The notes below the pieces were generated by a model. That model saw only the letters and a program-made list of their open reading frames with translations, did not search any database and had not been told where the DNA came from. A stretch of DNA of 64,000 bases from Rhinopomastus cyanomelas. Its lineage: Eukaryota > Chordata > Aves > Bucerotiformes > Rhinopomastidae. The DNA lies in the NCBI GenBank assembly GCA_013400115.1, contig VXBP01004367.1, forward strand, positions 124,556 to 188,555. Reading direction: 5' to 3'. This document shows, piece after piece, positions 42,342-53,905 of this stretch. A program made the translations under genes and the position numbers. The stretch's first letter is position 1. Every line of letters begins with the position of its first letter.

Positions 42342-45300
42342 CTAGAACCAGAAAAACAAGACTGCATATAACCCAGCTCCAGAAAAGAAGTCAGGGTAAC
42401 CCTTCCCCTGCCTTGTTGCTCCTCTGGTCCCACTCTCCTTGTCTTCACAATCATAGAATCATTAGGGATTGGAAGGGACCCCAAAAGATCATCCAGTCCA
42501 GTCCCCCTGCCACAGCAGGACCACTTCACTGGAGAAGTTATGGAATCAGAATCACTCAGGGTTGGAAGGGACCACCTGATCATCCAGTTCCAACTCCCCC
42601 ACCAGGGTAGGACACCCCACCCTAGACCAGGCTGGCCAGAGCCCCATCCAGTTTGGCCTTAAACACCTCCAGGGATGGGGCCCCAACCACCTCCCTGGGC
42701 AACCCATTCCAGGCTCTCACCACTCTCACATCCAGTCTAAATCTACCCATCTCCAGCTTTGCTCCATTCCCACTAGTCCCAGCACTGCTCCCAGTACTCG
42801 AGAAGAGGCCTATCCAGTGCCCAAGACAGAGGGAGAGTGACCTCCCCAGCCCTGCTGGCCACACTACTGCTGATCCAAGCCAGGATGCCATTGGCTTCAC
42901 ATCACCCTGAAATAGCACTGACAGCATTGAGCTCATGTCTGCCCCTCTGTGCTTCGTCATAACTTTACTGGCCTAAACTGGGGGTAGGAATCACCAGCAG
43001 AGGGGCAGAGATCTCTGGAGCCAGTGTGAACATTGAGGACTGGTCTGTGAACAGCAACTCACAACCACCGTGGAAGCACAAATACAAACCACACGGTGCC
43101 AGTGATGAAGCGGCACCTATGACTTTATGGCCAGTGATGGGAGGGGAAAATAGCACTTGCAGGCCCTCAGCAGGGCACGTGTGACAACGGGGCGACGTGA
43201 GTGGCTTGTGCAGTAACACCCCCTCCCTGGCTGCTTGTGCCACCGCGGTCCTGACCGCGAGCTTACCTCCAGCTGAACGATGCGCTCCTGCTCTCTACAG
43301 CCCTGCTTCTCGTCGAGTTCAATAGCCTTCCTCATCACCGCGGCCATCTCTGTGATCTGGTCCACGTGGACTTGCAGCTCCTGAGACAACAAACAGAAAG
43401 CGACAGCTTCAGCACTGTCTGTCGGGCTTTATTCAGCCAGGAGTCAGGAGCCAGGCTCTGCTCAGGGGCATCGAGTGATAGGACAAGGGGCAGTGGGTGT
43501 GAGCTGGAACACAGGAGGTCCCACATCAATCTGAGAAGGACCTTCTTCCCAGTGAGGGTGACTGGAAGGGGCTGCCCAGGGGGGTTGTGGAGTCTCCTTC
43601 CCTGGAGACATTTGAAACCCATGTTCCTGTGCAACTTGGTCTAGGTGATCCTGCTGTGTCAGGGGGATTGGACTGGATGATCTTTCCAGGTCCCTTCCAA
43701 TCCCTAATGTCCTGTGATCTGTGAAGTGAAGCACGACGTGTGTTTGACTGCAGATGTAAGCGCAGGCCTCAGTCTCAGCAAACAAGCTCTGTATAACTGC
43801 AGCATCCTGTTCATTGAAATAAACTGTGACCCCCTTTCGTTACAATTTTTTTATTAAAAAACACACTTTAATGACTGTCTTCCACACTTGCCAAACAGCC
43901 ACAAGTCAGCCATGTGCTTAGTCTGACCAGAGGTCCCTGTTTTGCAGGCTCTGCAGAGAGCCTGGACTCATCCAAGAACAGGTAATTCACAGAATCACTG
44001 AACATCAGGGATTGGAAGGGACCTTCAAAGATCATCCAGTCCAACTCCCTGCCACAGCAGGCAGATCCAGTCACACAGGAACATGTCCAGCTGGGTTTGA
44101 AATGTCTCCAGAGAAGGAGACTCCACAACCTCCTTAAGCAGCCCCTTATCATAGAATCATTAGGGATTGGAAAGGACCTCAGAAGATCATCTAGTCCAAT
44201 CCCCCTGCCACAGCAGGATCCCCTAGATCAAATCATTGAGTCAGTCAGGGTTAGAAGGGACCCCAGGATCATCCAGTTCCAACTGCCCATCCAGTGCTCT
44301 GGACCTCACTGGTGACAAAAGCGTTCACAAAAATGTTATTACCTTGGAATGTTGCTCCTTTAACTTCATTATTACTCCTGGATCATCCTTTTTGCTCGCC
44401 ATAAGCAACCTAAACATCTGTTCTCTGTACTTGCTCATGATGAGTTCCAGAGCAGACTGATGCTCTTCAAGAGACGTGCGGAGTTCTGCCAGCAGAACGT
44501 TAAATACGGTTACGATTGAATAGAGAAGAGCTGAAACAAAATGCAAAAGCTCTTCTGCTTGAGGAAACAGAACAAGCTCTTCACTGAATACTCCTTCTCC
44601 TTGCACCACAACATCTCTGCAAACCTCTTCAGTGGTGAAAACTCTGGTTCAGAAACAGGGCCTTTATTACTGACTTCACAGAGAGTTCTTTCACTGGAGG
44701 CCACCTCGCACGTAGCCGAGGAGCTCTGCTCCAGCCACCACAAGCAGGGCTGTGCAAATGCCAGGAAGAAGTTCACAGATCTGTTTTAATCTGCAGAATG
44801 GCAACGAGTTTGTAAATGCTCGTGCTCAGCATTCCGCAAAGCAAGGTACCAATCAACTGAAAGCTACGACTCAGATGAAGGAGAGCCACTCAACTGATTG
44901 TAGCTGTTGGATTACCTCAGGTACTCCAGGAGGAACAGGACACTCCTAGTGTCTACAAGTCCTGAAAGAACTCTGCTGCTGCAGTGACACCACAACCTCT
45001 CCTGACTGCTCCTACATTTGTATTTTTGCTGTGAGAAACCATTTCCAAACAGAAACCACTTCCAAACAGACACCTACCCTGCAGCTTTATGCTCTGCTTA
45101 GCTCTGGCTTTGTTTTAAAAACCTGGCTGGGTGGCCAGGCCTAGAGGAGGAGGAAAACCCAGCTGACCTCTGGTCACAAGCTGTGCTCCCCAGGGCTCAG
45201 CACTGGGGACTGTTCTCCTTAACATCCTCACCAGTGGTCTGGATGAGAGCACCCTCAGTCAGTTTGCAGGTGGATCAGCTGGAGGGTGGGGAGGCTCTGC

Positions 45301-48033
45301 AGAGGGATCTGGACAGACTGGATGGATGGGACAGGGTCAACCGTGTGAGGCTCAACAAGGCCAAGGTCTGCACCCTGCACTTGTAACAACCCCGTGGGGG
45401 CTACGTGGATGTGGGGTTGGAAAGGTGAATGCTGCAAAAGGATCCGAGGGTGCTGCTTGGCAGTTGCCTGACTGAGCCAGCCGAGTGCCCAGGAAGGCCA
45501 ACAACATCCTGGCTGGTAGTAGACATAACATGGCCAGCAGGTGTAGAGGTGATTGTCCCGCTGTATAGGGCACTGGTGAGTACTTCAAGTGCTGTGTTCA
45601 GCTCAGGGCCCCTTGCTACAAGAGGTGCAGGAGTGACCCTCACAAAGGGTCTGGAGCACCCGTTCTGTGCAGAGCAGCTGAGGGAACTGGGGTTGTTTGA
45701 CCTAGAGAAAAGGGGGCTGAGAGGAGATCTTATCACTCTCCACAGCTACCTGAAAGGTTGGAGTGAGGAGGGGAACAGCCTCTTCTCCCCGTGAAAAGTG
45801 ACAGGACCAGAGGAAACAGCTGCAAGCTGTGCCAGGGGAGGTTTAGGGAGGATGTTAGACAGAAAGTCTTCACTTAAAAGGTTATCAAACACTGGAACAG
45901 GCTGCCCAGGGCAGTGGTAGTCACCATCCCGGGAGGGATTCAAATGGGTCGTGCTGAGCGACAGCGGTTGGGGGTGACCTGGCAGCACTGGGTTGAAGGT
46001 TTGGCTTGATGATCTTACAGGTCTCCTCCAACCACAGGTTGTCTGTGATTCCTCACTTGCACTGAGCATTGCTCAAAGACTGAAAAAGTCCACAGCTTTG
46101 TACTGTTGTTCATCATAGGCCCAGTGGCTGCACATCAGGGCTTCCAATAGGTCGCATTACGACCACTTAATCTGACAAATCGATATTAGAAGAAAAAACA
46201 TGTTGCAGCCGTTTTCTGAGAACAGACTAAAGGTAGAAGTCCCCCTGATCCCAGGGGTGCAGGCTGGAGCTTTACAAGGATAGGAAAGTCACATTTTTAC
46301 CTTTGTTTTCCTGCTGCAGTTCCCGAATCTGTCTGTTCTCCTGTTGGATACCCATCACTAACGTAGATCGAGGGCGGTGTCTTGCTACTTCATTGAGCTC
46401 TTGAATTTCTTCTTGGTACTACAAAACCACAACACATTGGAGTAGCCAAAGGCAAGCACTACTCAGCAAGTCACCCTTCACAGAATCACAGAACGTTAGG
46501 GATTGGAAGGGACCTCGAAAGATCATCCAGTCCAATCCCCCTGCCAGAGCAGGATCCCTAGATCAAGTCACACAGGACCCTTCCACTGCCCAAGTCTCTA
46601 GCAAGTAAGATAAAGCTTGTTTTTCACTAACAAACAAAGACAAACACTGCTGAAGGTGCTGCTAACATGCTGCCCTACAGAGACACAAACCCATCCCTGC
46701 TCTGTTTGAATAAGTTTCATGCCTGTGTGGGTTCGTGTCTAGTGGGGTTTTGGTAGCTGGGGAGAGGGCTAGTGGTGTCACCCCTGTAGGAAGCCCTCCT
46801 GGTCCAGGCTGAGCCAATCAGCACCTCTGCAAATGAACCTGTTTACCTGGGGGAAACCTGTTGGGCAACTTCCTGTTGTTTTGGGAGCTCCCATTTGTTT
46901 AGGGGGAGAAGAAGGAAGAGAGACAAGGCCATGCAGTTGCCTAGGTCAGTGAGAAAGAAGGAAGGAAGAAACACTAGAGCAGCCATTCTCCTTTGGCTTG
47001 TGGTGAGAGGACAGGCTGAGCCTTTGGAGCCCTCAAAGACCATGGGCTGAGAAGAGTGTCTGCAGGCCATGGAGGAGAGCACACTGAACAGGGGATGGAA
47101 CCTGAAAGAAGCTGTAATCTGAGGGAGATGCATGGGAGTGGTTTATTGTTGCAAGAACTGCAGCCCACAGACCACTACGCTAGTCACAGTGGCTCAGGAA
47201 GGCTTGTCTCCTGTGGGAGAGGTGCCACATGGCCACAGGGGAGGACTCTGAGGAGTTTTTGCTCCTTAGGGGCAAGGAGGTAACAGAGCTGAGCCTGAGA
47301 GAAGTGGGGAGAAGGTGCAGTTAATAACTCCCTGTACCTCTCTCTCTTGTGTTGGTGACTTTGTGCTGGGTTTTGTTGTTTAAACTGATTTTGTTTCGAC
47401 CAAGCAACAGCAAAAACTTCTCCAGGCTCAAACTCCAGGTAAAAATCACAGAACATTAGGGACTGCAAAGCACCTCGAAAGATCATCCAGTCCAATCCCC
47501 CTGACACAGCAGGATCACCTAGACCAAATCACACAGGAGCATCTCCAGGAGGGTTTTAAACGTCTCCAGAGAAGGAGACTCCACAACCCCCCTGAGCAGC
47601 CCCTTCCAGGGCTCTGGCACCTGACTGTAGATCAAGTCACTGCTAGAATGGCAGTACTTAGCATGATACTAAAGAATGAATCGTGTAACACACAGATCAT
47701 ATGTAAAACCCACCTGGAATGTTCCTGTGCGGGTGGGTCTAGGGGATCCTGCTGCGATGGGGGGATTGGACTGGATGATCTTTCCCTTCCAGTCCCTAAT
47801 GTTCTGTGATTCTATAACCCTGTAGAGCAGCACACAACACATGGCTTTGTGTTTCCAAGCTGTTCTTCTAATGGAGTAAACAAAGGCAGAAAACAAACCT
47901 GCTTTATCGCTTCGACCCGCTTGTTAAGAGCCGTTGTCTGCTCAATAAGCGCCTCGGCCGCGTTGTCGTGCTCCCGCAGCCGCTCCACCAGGGCTTTGGC
48001 ATCTGCTAAGGCCTTTTCAATTGTGCAGCTCAT
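42204..48033 (-). CDS. FGFR1OP2: FGFR1OP2, FGFR1 oncogene partner 2 (SIKE family coiled-coil protein)
   Basis: A small cytoplasmic coiled-coil protein related to SIKE1, found with STRIPAK phosphatase-kinase complexes and linked to cytoskeleton and wound response. Coding exons on the minus strand are 48033-47899, 46418-46301, 44485-44343, 43380-43267 and 42341-42204, joining in frame to 215 codons. Recognisable blocks are MSCTIEKALADAKALVERL, RHRPRSTLVMGIQQENRQI, LEEHQSALELIMSKYREQM, DQITEMAAVMRKAIELDE and the tail SSDLSLRKS. Most of the protein is heptad-like. Human full-length protein has 253 residues; the missing 38 correspond to an optional exon that I do not find between exons 4 and 5 here, and 215 equals the human short isoform. 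Exon 1 is untranslated and lies in the promoter shared with INTS13. Confidence 0.96.
42342..43266. repeat. FGFR1OP2 intron 5 with minus-strand CR1 fragments
   Basis: CR1 tails lie at 42451-42527 and 42540-42955; the second is an older subfamily. 42956-43266 shows nothing recognisable. Confidence 0.75.
43267..43380 (-). CDS. FGFR1OP2: FGFR1OP2 coding exon 4
   Basis: It encodes ELQVHVDQITEMAAVMRKAI through QLE. Bounded by TCTCAG and GTAAGC. Confidence 0.95.
43445..43726 (+). repeat. CR1 LINE 3' fragment
   Basis: Antisense to FGFR1OP2, 62 bp upstream of exon 4 in gene order. Confidence 0.88.
43988..44300 (-). repeat. Three adjacent CR1 LINE 3' tails
   Basis: Minus-strand tails at 43988-44146, 44150-44234 and 44235-44300 lie in series, each starting with its own 3' terminus. 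They are separate insertions into or beside one another. Confidence 0.75.
44343..44485 (-). CDS. FGFR1OP2: FGFR1OP2 coding exon 3
   Basis: It encodes ELRTSLEEHQSALELIMSKY through LKEQHSK. Donor GTAATA. Confidence 0.95.
44486..45184. other. FGFR1OP2 intron sequence
   Basis: No repeat, exon or RNA gene was recognised. Confidence 0.45.
45185..46052 (+). repeat. Old CR1 LINE, ORF2 end and 3' region
   Basis: About 870 bp of diverged CR1 antisense to FGFR1OP2, running from decayed ORF2 through the 3' UTR to a TGTGATTCC terminus. Confidence 0.75.
46301..46418 (-). CDS. FGFR1OP2: FGFR1OP2 coding exon 2
   Basis: It encodes YQEEIQELNEVARHRPRSTL through QQENK. Donor GTAAAA, phase 1. Confidence 0.95.
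46482..46590 (-). repeat. CR1 LINE 3' tail
   Basis: A short tail in the sense of FGFR1OP2, with high similarity to the common copies. Confidence 0.85.
46722..47405. mobile_element. Possible solo LTR of an avian endogenous retrovirus
   Basis: A block unlike its surroundings begins TGTGTGGGTTCG and contains a CCAAT element (GAGCCAATCAGC, 46811-46822) and purine-rich stretches. It resembles avian ERV LTRs as I remember them. The right boundary is unclear, and no internal coding region or partner LTR is visible. Confidence 0.35.
47442..47815. repeat. Outward-facing CR1 3' ends with a short spacer
   Basis: A minus-strand CR1 tail (47442-47622) and a plus-strand tail (47703-47815) face outward around an 80-bp spacer, 84 bp from an FGFR1OP2 exon. 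Confidence 0.8.
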
Positions 48034-48035
48034 TT
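47899..48035 (-). CDS. FGFR1OP2: FGFR1OP2 first coding exon
   Basis: It encodes residues 1-45. The ATG at 48033-48031 lies 2 nt after acceptor CCTTAG. The donor is GTTTGT. Confidence 0.94.
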
Positions 48036-48267
48036 CTAAGGAATAGAAAGACATGATTGTCACAACGCCACGTCTGCTACGTGAAGAACAGTTATCCGTG
48101 TCCTATACACACACCCCACATCTCCCCATACACTGCTTTATGGGCTACTGTGGTGCTAAAGCAGCTAAATGCAGCCTCTCCCTCAGACACATCCAGACAT
48201 TTCCCTGTCTTTTAGGAACATGAAAAATGTCTGTATCTTAACACTGCTCTGAAGTCTGCCTCGCCTT

Positions 48268-48757
48268 GTTCAGTTCTGGGCCCCTCAGTTCCAGAAGGAC
48301 ACAGAGCTGCTGGAGAGAGTCCAGTGCAGAGCCAAAGATGATGGAGGGAGGGGAGCATCTCCCTGATGAGGAGAGGCTGAGGGAGCTGGGGCTCTTGAGC
48401 TTGGAGGAGCCTGAGGGGTGACCCCATGAATGTTGATGAGTATGTGAAGGGTGGGTGTCAGGAGGATGGAGCCAGGCTCTGCTCAGGGGCATCTAGTGAT
48501 AGGACAAGGGGCAGTGGATGTGAGCTGGAACAGAGGAGGTTCCACATCAGTGCGAGAAGGAACTTATTGAAGGTGCCAGAGCACTGGAAGGGGCTGCCCG
48601 GAGGGGTTGTGGAGTCTCCTTCTCTTGAGACATTAAAACCCACCTGGACATGTTCCTGTGTGACTTGATCTAGGTGATCCTGCTGTGGTGGGGGGATTGG
48701 ACTGGATGATCTTTCGAGATCATTCCAATCCCTAATGTTCTTTGATGCTGTGATTCA
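48268..48757 (+). repeat. CR1 LINE 3' region
   Basis: About 490 bp of CR1 antisense to FGFR1OP2 in intron 1, including the ORF2 end. Confidence 0.9.
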
Positions 48758-49029
48758 GAGTGTCAAAGAACTGCTGTAGGCTGGAATATTTGCATGAATT
48801 TAACCAGCAGAGAAGGAATAGCTCAAACTGACAGCAGAGAGAAAAGCCACTCAAGGAAAATTCAGACAAATAAAGACTTGTGTTTTCCTTGTCTCTTTAA
48901 CTGAACCCAGAGAACACTGCATGCAATGGAACTGAGACGTGTTCACAAGGGTAAAGACAGCAGCCTGGCCAAGATCTGACTGCACAAGTAAAGCATCAGC
49001 CTTGCAGCTGCAATACAACTGAAATTTGC

Positions 49030-49243
49030 CAGAGGAGGGTCAGGTTGGATGTCAAGGAAGCCCTCCCTCACTCAAAGGGTGATCAGACTGCCCAGGGCAG
49101 TGGTGGAGTCCCCATCCCTGAAGGTGCTGAAGAACAGCCTGGCTGTGGCCTTTAGTGCCCTGGTCTGGCCGATGTGGTGATGTCAGGTCCTGGGTTGGGC
49201 TGGATGAGCTCCGAGGGCTTTTCCAGCCTCAATCATTCTGTGA
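49030..49243 (+). repeat. CR1 LINE 3' fragment (older subfamily)
   Basis: Diverged CR1 3' UTR ending in CATTCTGTGA. Confidence 0.7.
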
Positions 49244-49249
49244 ACACAA

Positions 49250-50420
49250 ACAGCAGCTGCAGGCTGGGCCATGGTGGTGTTAGCCCTATAATGATGGTAA
49301 GGCAACAAACCCCCACTCCCTGCCCATGGCTGAGGGTTTTGTTACAGAAGATCCCAAGGTCTTGATCCACCCTTATGTGGGCTCTGTAACACTACTAATT
49401 AACACTATCAGCATGCTATGGGCTCTGTGGGATCTGGTCTCATCAGGGTGTAGAAGACACCCTCTGGGGGAGGCTGTACTGAAATATGCCCTGAAGCTGC
49501 CCGTCCCTGGGTGGCAGGGTGTGTCTATGGATCTGGGCAGATTCCTAGGATGGTTATCACCTCCCAAAGCCCAGGATTTTACCCCTCAAGAGAGAAGCAG
49601 CCCAGGCAAACTGACATGCCATCCGTTAGAACGTCCCCATGCCTATTCCAACGAACCCCAGCAGCTGTAGTGGGGCTGCCCTGTGCCTACTGAGCCACAG
49701 ATCAGAACTCTCAAAGGACTGTGGTTGAAGTAGGGAGCCAAACTTCATCCAAGGATCCCGTGACTGAGACTGAACACAAACAACAACTACAGTGGTTTCC
49801 CCAAGTGTGAAAAAGATACGAAGGTCAACAGGTCCATACAGGGAAAGACAGAGGAGGGGGAGAGAGTGATCAAGAAGCTGGTCCTTCAATTAAGAAATCC
49901 AAAGAGGTGAGGGAAGTTAAACAAGATGCAGAAACTACCCAGTCCCTGACCTTCTCAGAGCTCCAAGATATGAGAAAAGATTAGAGCCACCAGCCAGGTG
50001 AGCAGCCTGCTGCCTGGTTGGTTTGATGCTAGGACAGCAGGACTGACAGTCAGCAGCTGCAAGGCAGAGAAGCCCAGTGACTATCCCATGCCAGAACCTG
50101 GAGAACTGAGAATGGAAATGGGAAATAATCTGCCCCTTGCAGTCTCTGGATGGCTCCTCTCAAGATATCTGGTCAAGGAAGATCCTGTGAACTTCACTGG
50201 GAAGTGGACTACTGTAGACGAAGGCATCCAATAACTGAGAGAATTAGCAGTGTTCAAAGTAATCCACAGTGATTTGGACAGCAACAAGGGCCTCAGAGGT
50301 CCAGAGGATGTCCTGTGCACACAGGCCACGTGGAGGAAGGTGAGTTAAGCTGCTCTGAACAGCTTAGCAACTACGCACCTGGACATGGATTTTACACTAG
50401 CTGTGGAGAGAGCCATGCCT
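49250..50420 (+). mobile_element. Possible degraded retroviral internal fragment
   Basis: About 1.2 kb in FGFR1OP2 intron 1 that is neither CR1 nor exon. A short frame at about 50000-50234, continuing with breaks to 50415, has the look of an avian endogenous retrovirus gag-type region. Stops and frameshifts make it non-coding now. The identification rests on recall of style, not alignment. Confidence 0.3.
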
Positions 50421-51463
50421 TGGTTCCAAAACTGGGAAGACAATTTATAGTAGCTAAGCTTTATGATTCCTGAACTCCTACCCAGGAACAGATGTCCAGC
50501 TGCAAATGTACTTGCTACTCTGCAGTTGTATCAACAGGTAGCAGGAGCTACAGCTCAAAACAACATGCAGTATGGGTACTTCACGTTCATTTCCTGGCAG
50601 TTCCCGGTATTTACGAACCACTTGCACTATCACCTCTGACTGCCCTTAAAAAACAACCCCTCCCACACACAATTTTTCCACACTACAGCCTTCCCCTGTG
50701 TAGATCCTTCCTGACCACTACCTGTTCCCCCAGCTTAACGCTGCGGGTTGTTCCCCTCAAAGCAGTTACCGGCTTTGCAACCCGGAACCACAACCGAGGA
50801 GCTGTGCAAGCGGCTGCGAGCAGGCACAGGAGCGTCCCACCGGCTGGGCAGGCCCGGCCCGGCCCACGGGCGCTGCCGCCGCAGCCCACTCACGCTGAGT
50901 CGCCCGAGGAGAAGCTCGGTCGGCGGGAGGGCGGCAGCTCGCTCGCTCGCTCGGGCTGTCGTCGTCTTCTCCCCGCCGCCGCCGCGAAGCCGGGACACGC
51001 CCGGGACTGCAACGACACCAGCGCCAGCCGCTGCCCGCGGACACGCGAGGCCCGTGAGGGCTCCCTCGCCACAGGCGAGCGGAAGGCTTCGCGCCAGCCA
51101 GCCGCACCGGGAGTTGACAGAGCAGCTCCGTCTGCCCCCTCGCAACCCTCGGGAAGTCACGGCCCTGCGGTGTCCCAGCGCAAGTCCGTTGGGCTCGCAA
51201 GTGCCCAGCGGCACCGGCACCTGCACCCCTCCTCCCGCCCGGGCTGCCCGCAAAAGCCCCTGCCCCGCCACTCACTCATGACCGACGGCTCCGGCAGCGC
51301 CCGGCGCCGGGGGTGAAGCCCCGACCGGCCCGCCCCGAGGTCAAACGGCGACAGTCCGCAGCAGGACGCGAGGGACGAGCGGGAGGGGTGCCGCCCCCGG
51401 CCGGGCGCCGTGAGGCCGGAGCTGCCACCCCACGGGCCAGCGGCACCGGGCGAGCAGTGGCAG

Positions 51464-51475
51464 CTCTCGCGAGAG
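51464..51475. promoter_or_regulatory. TCTCGCGAGA palindrome, copy 1
   Basis: CTCTCGCGAGAG. The core is the known CpG-island promoter element bound by BANP in mammals. It lies between the two divergent transcription units. Confidence 0.65.
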
Positions 51476-51512
51476 CGCACCTGGACGGCACCACCGCCGC
51501 TCCGCCGCCCAG

Positions 51513-51524
51513 CTCTCGCGAGAG
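51513..51524. promoter_or_regulatory. TCTCGCGAGA palindrome, copy 2
   Basis: An exact second copy of the 12-bp palindrome, 49 bp after the first. Confidence 0.65.
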
Positions 51525-52172
51525 CCTCCTCTCCTGCTCCCGCCGCTTCTCGCCTTCCCATTGGCTGCCGCCGATGCCCCGCCTCAGCTCTCCGCCCCGC
51601 CGCAAAGCCTTCTGGGTGCTGGCGTGGTGGCTGGGTTGGGGTTCAGCAGCTGCGCTGCGCGGGCGGTCTCTCGTGTCTGGGCGGGGCGGCCCGCTCCCCG
51701 GCAGAGGGCCGGGCTGTGGGGCAGGAATGGGGGGTAACTGAGCCCGAGGGGGGGGGGCCCGTGCGGCTGCTGCCGCCGCCGCGCTCGGGGTCCGTGAGGG
51801 GAGGAGGAGAGGAGGGGAGAGGCGCTCCCCCGCCTGCGCTGGGGGAGCCGTTGTGCCAGCGGCGTAAGTGGCCGCGCGGGGGTCTCGCGGCCTCAGGGGT
51901 GGGCGGAGCGGGGGGGGCTTCGGCCGCTTCTCCCACCCCCGCGGGCGCTGGGCGCGGAGGCAGGAACCGGGCCCCGCGCTCGCTGCGGAGGCGGCGGCGG
52001 CAGGGGAGGCGGGCGGAGGGACATGGAGGTCGCCCAGCCGCAGGCGCACGCGCCTGACCCAGTGTAGGGCGGCCCGCGGGCCTCCCCCTTCCTCGGAGCG
52101 GGCCCGCGGCAGGGCCCGCGCACGGCGCGGAGCGGCGTCGGGACCTGCGCAGCAGCGGAGGAGCCGGCCCAG

Positions 52173-52931
52173 GTACCAAGCGCTTTCCCCCCTCCTTCCT
52201 CTCTCGACCCCGCCGGCTCGCCTGCGGCCCTCTCGTCCGCCTTCCCCTGTCTGCCTGGAGGAGCCGGCGCGACTTCTTGCGGCCCCGCGGGCGCTCAGCC
52301 GGGCGGTGGTTGAGTTTACTGGGTCCGATTGTGGGTCTGCAGTGAGATCAGAGCACCAGTGCAGCCTTCGTTTAAAAATAAGAGAGACTGACCTGGCGAA
52401 ACGAAGGCTGAAAATCTACCTAGGGATCACCCTGGAGTGATCGTCACGCCCTAGAGTCAGCTGTTGATGTTATTTCGAGGTCTGTGTGTAGCCTAATTGG
52501 AAATAGCTTATTTCTCTGTTGCTTTACTTATGTTAGGAAACGAGCTTTAAATTAGAATCGATTTCTGTGGCTTTTTTCCCGTAAACATTATCTTTTCGTT
52601 AGAAAAATGGGGAGGGGATTGTTGTTGCCTCTTCAGCAGGACACTTGGGCATTTCTGTTTAGATCTAAAAATAACCCCTACTGATGACAGACCCAGTACC
52701 CACAATCTATAGGCTACAGTCAGAGGTGTGGAGTGTGTTTGTCTTCACGTTAATGTGCTTCTCACATAGGAACTTTCAGTAGCTTTTTAAAATCCTAACA
52801 GCTTTGTCAGAACTAAGATACACAGTGTGTAACTCAGTATTGTAAGAGGTAGCCTTTAAGACTTGCATCTCCTGGTGTGCAGGGTAATTTTGTAGTATGT
52901 GGGCAGCACTGTCATCTTACACACAGTATGC
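52173..52931. other. INTS13 intron 1, 5' part
   Basis: No repeat or exon was recognised. CpG content falls off after about 52300. Confidence 0.45.
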
Positions 52932-53610
52932 ACAGTTTGTTAGGGTTGGAAGGGGCCTTCAGAAGCCATTGGGTCCAACAGAATCACTCTGGTTGGAAAA
53001 GACCCCTGAGATCGTCGAGTCCAACCATTGACCCTAACTTACAAGTTCCCTCCGAAACCAGGTTCCTCAACATCTCATCCAAATGATCTTTAAACACACC
53101 CAGGGATGGCAACTCAGCCACCTCCCTTGGAAGCCCATTCCAGTGCCTGACCACCCTTTATGTGAAAAAATCTTTCCTAATATCAGTTCAAACCCCCCTC
53201 AAGCAGGATGCAAGTTACTGAACAGCAGAACCACATAAAGAGTCTCAGTCAACACAAAACTGCATCCGTCCAGGTCTGAAACATCTCAAGAGAAGGGAAC
53301 TCCACAGCCTCCCTGGGCAACCCCTTCCAATATTTCATAACCCTGACTGGAAAGAAGTTTTTCTTCAGCTTGGGGTGAAACTTCTGTCACAGAATCACAG
53401 AACATTAGGGTTTGGAAGGGACCTTGAAAGATCGTCCAGTCCGTTCCCCCTGCCACTGCGGGATCCCCTGGATCCAGTCACGCAGGAACGTATCCAGGCA
53501 GGTTTTAAACGTGTCCAGAGAAAGAGACCCCACAGCCTCCCTGGGCAGCCCGTTCCCGTGGTCTGTCTTCCAGCTTGCACCGGTTACCCCGTGTCCTGTC
53601 TGATGCACAG
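52932..53610 (-). repeat. Three minus-strand CR1 LINE fragments in INTS13 intron 1
   Basis: 52932-53215 and 53265-53388 are older, diverged pieces. 53391-53610 is a younger tail. All are antisense to INTS13. Confidence 0.78.
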
Positions 53611-53673
53611 ACAATCTCGTATGATTTTTGCCTTCTACAGTTTCTTCCTAATTTGAAAACCTGTTTCTTTTAG

Positions 53674-53905
53674 GAAGAAAATGAAAATCTTTTCTGAGTC
53701 TCATAAAACTGTTTTCGTGGTGGATCACTGCCCCTATATGGCAGAATCCTGCAGACAGCATGTGGAATTCGATATGTTGGTAAAGAATCGAACCCAAGGG
53801 ATAATACCTCTGGCACCCATATCAAAGTCTCTGTGGACGTGTTCTGTGGAGTCATCGATGGAGTACTGCAGAATCATGTATGACATTTTCCCTTTCAAGA
53901 AACTG
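53674..53905 (+). CDS. INTS13: INTS13 first coding exon
   Basis: The ATG at 53681-53683 lies 7 nt into the exon. It encodes residues 1-75, the start of the VWA-like domain with VFVVDHCPYM. Donor GTGAGT. Confidence 0.96.

Larger units (their letters stand above)
50770..52300. promoter_or_regulatory. CpG island, shared FGFR1OP2/INTS13 promoter
   Basis: Very CpG-rich block between two divergent genes. Candidate untranslated first exons: FGFR1OP2 (minus) ending at donor GTGAGT after 51276 or after 50894; INTS13 (plus) ending before GTAAGT at 51864 or before GTACCA at 52173. An inverted CCAAT box (ATTGG) lies at 51560-51564. Confidence 0.75.

Noticed and set aside
50492..52440. Several overlapping open frames of 134-274 codons on both strands
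   Set aside because: All lie in the shared FGFR1OP2/INTS13 CpG island, where stop codons are rare. Compositions are typical of chance frames.
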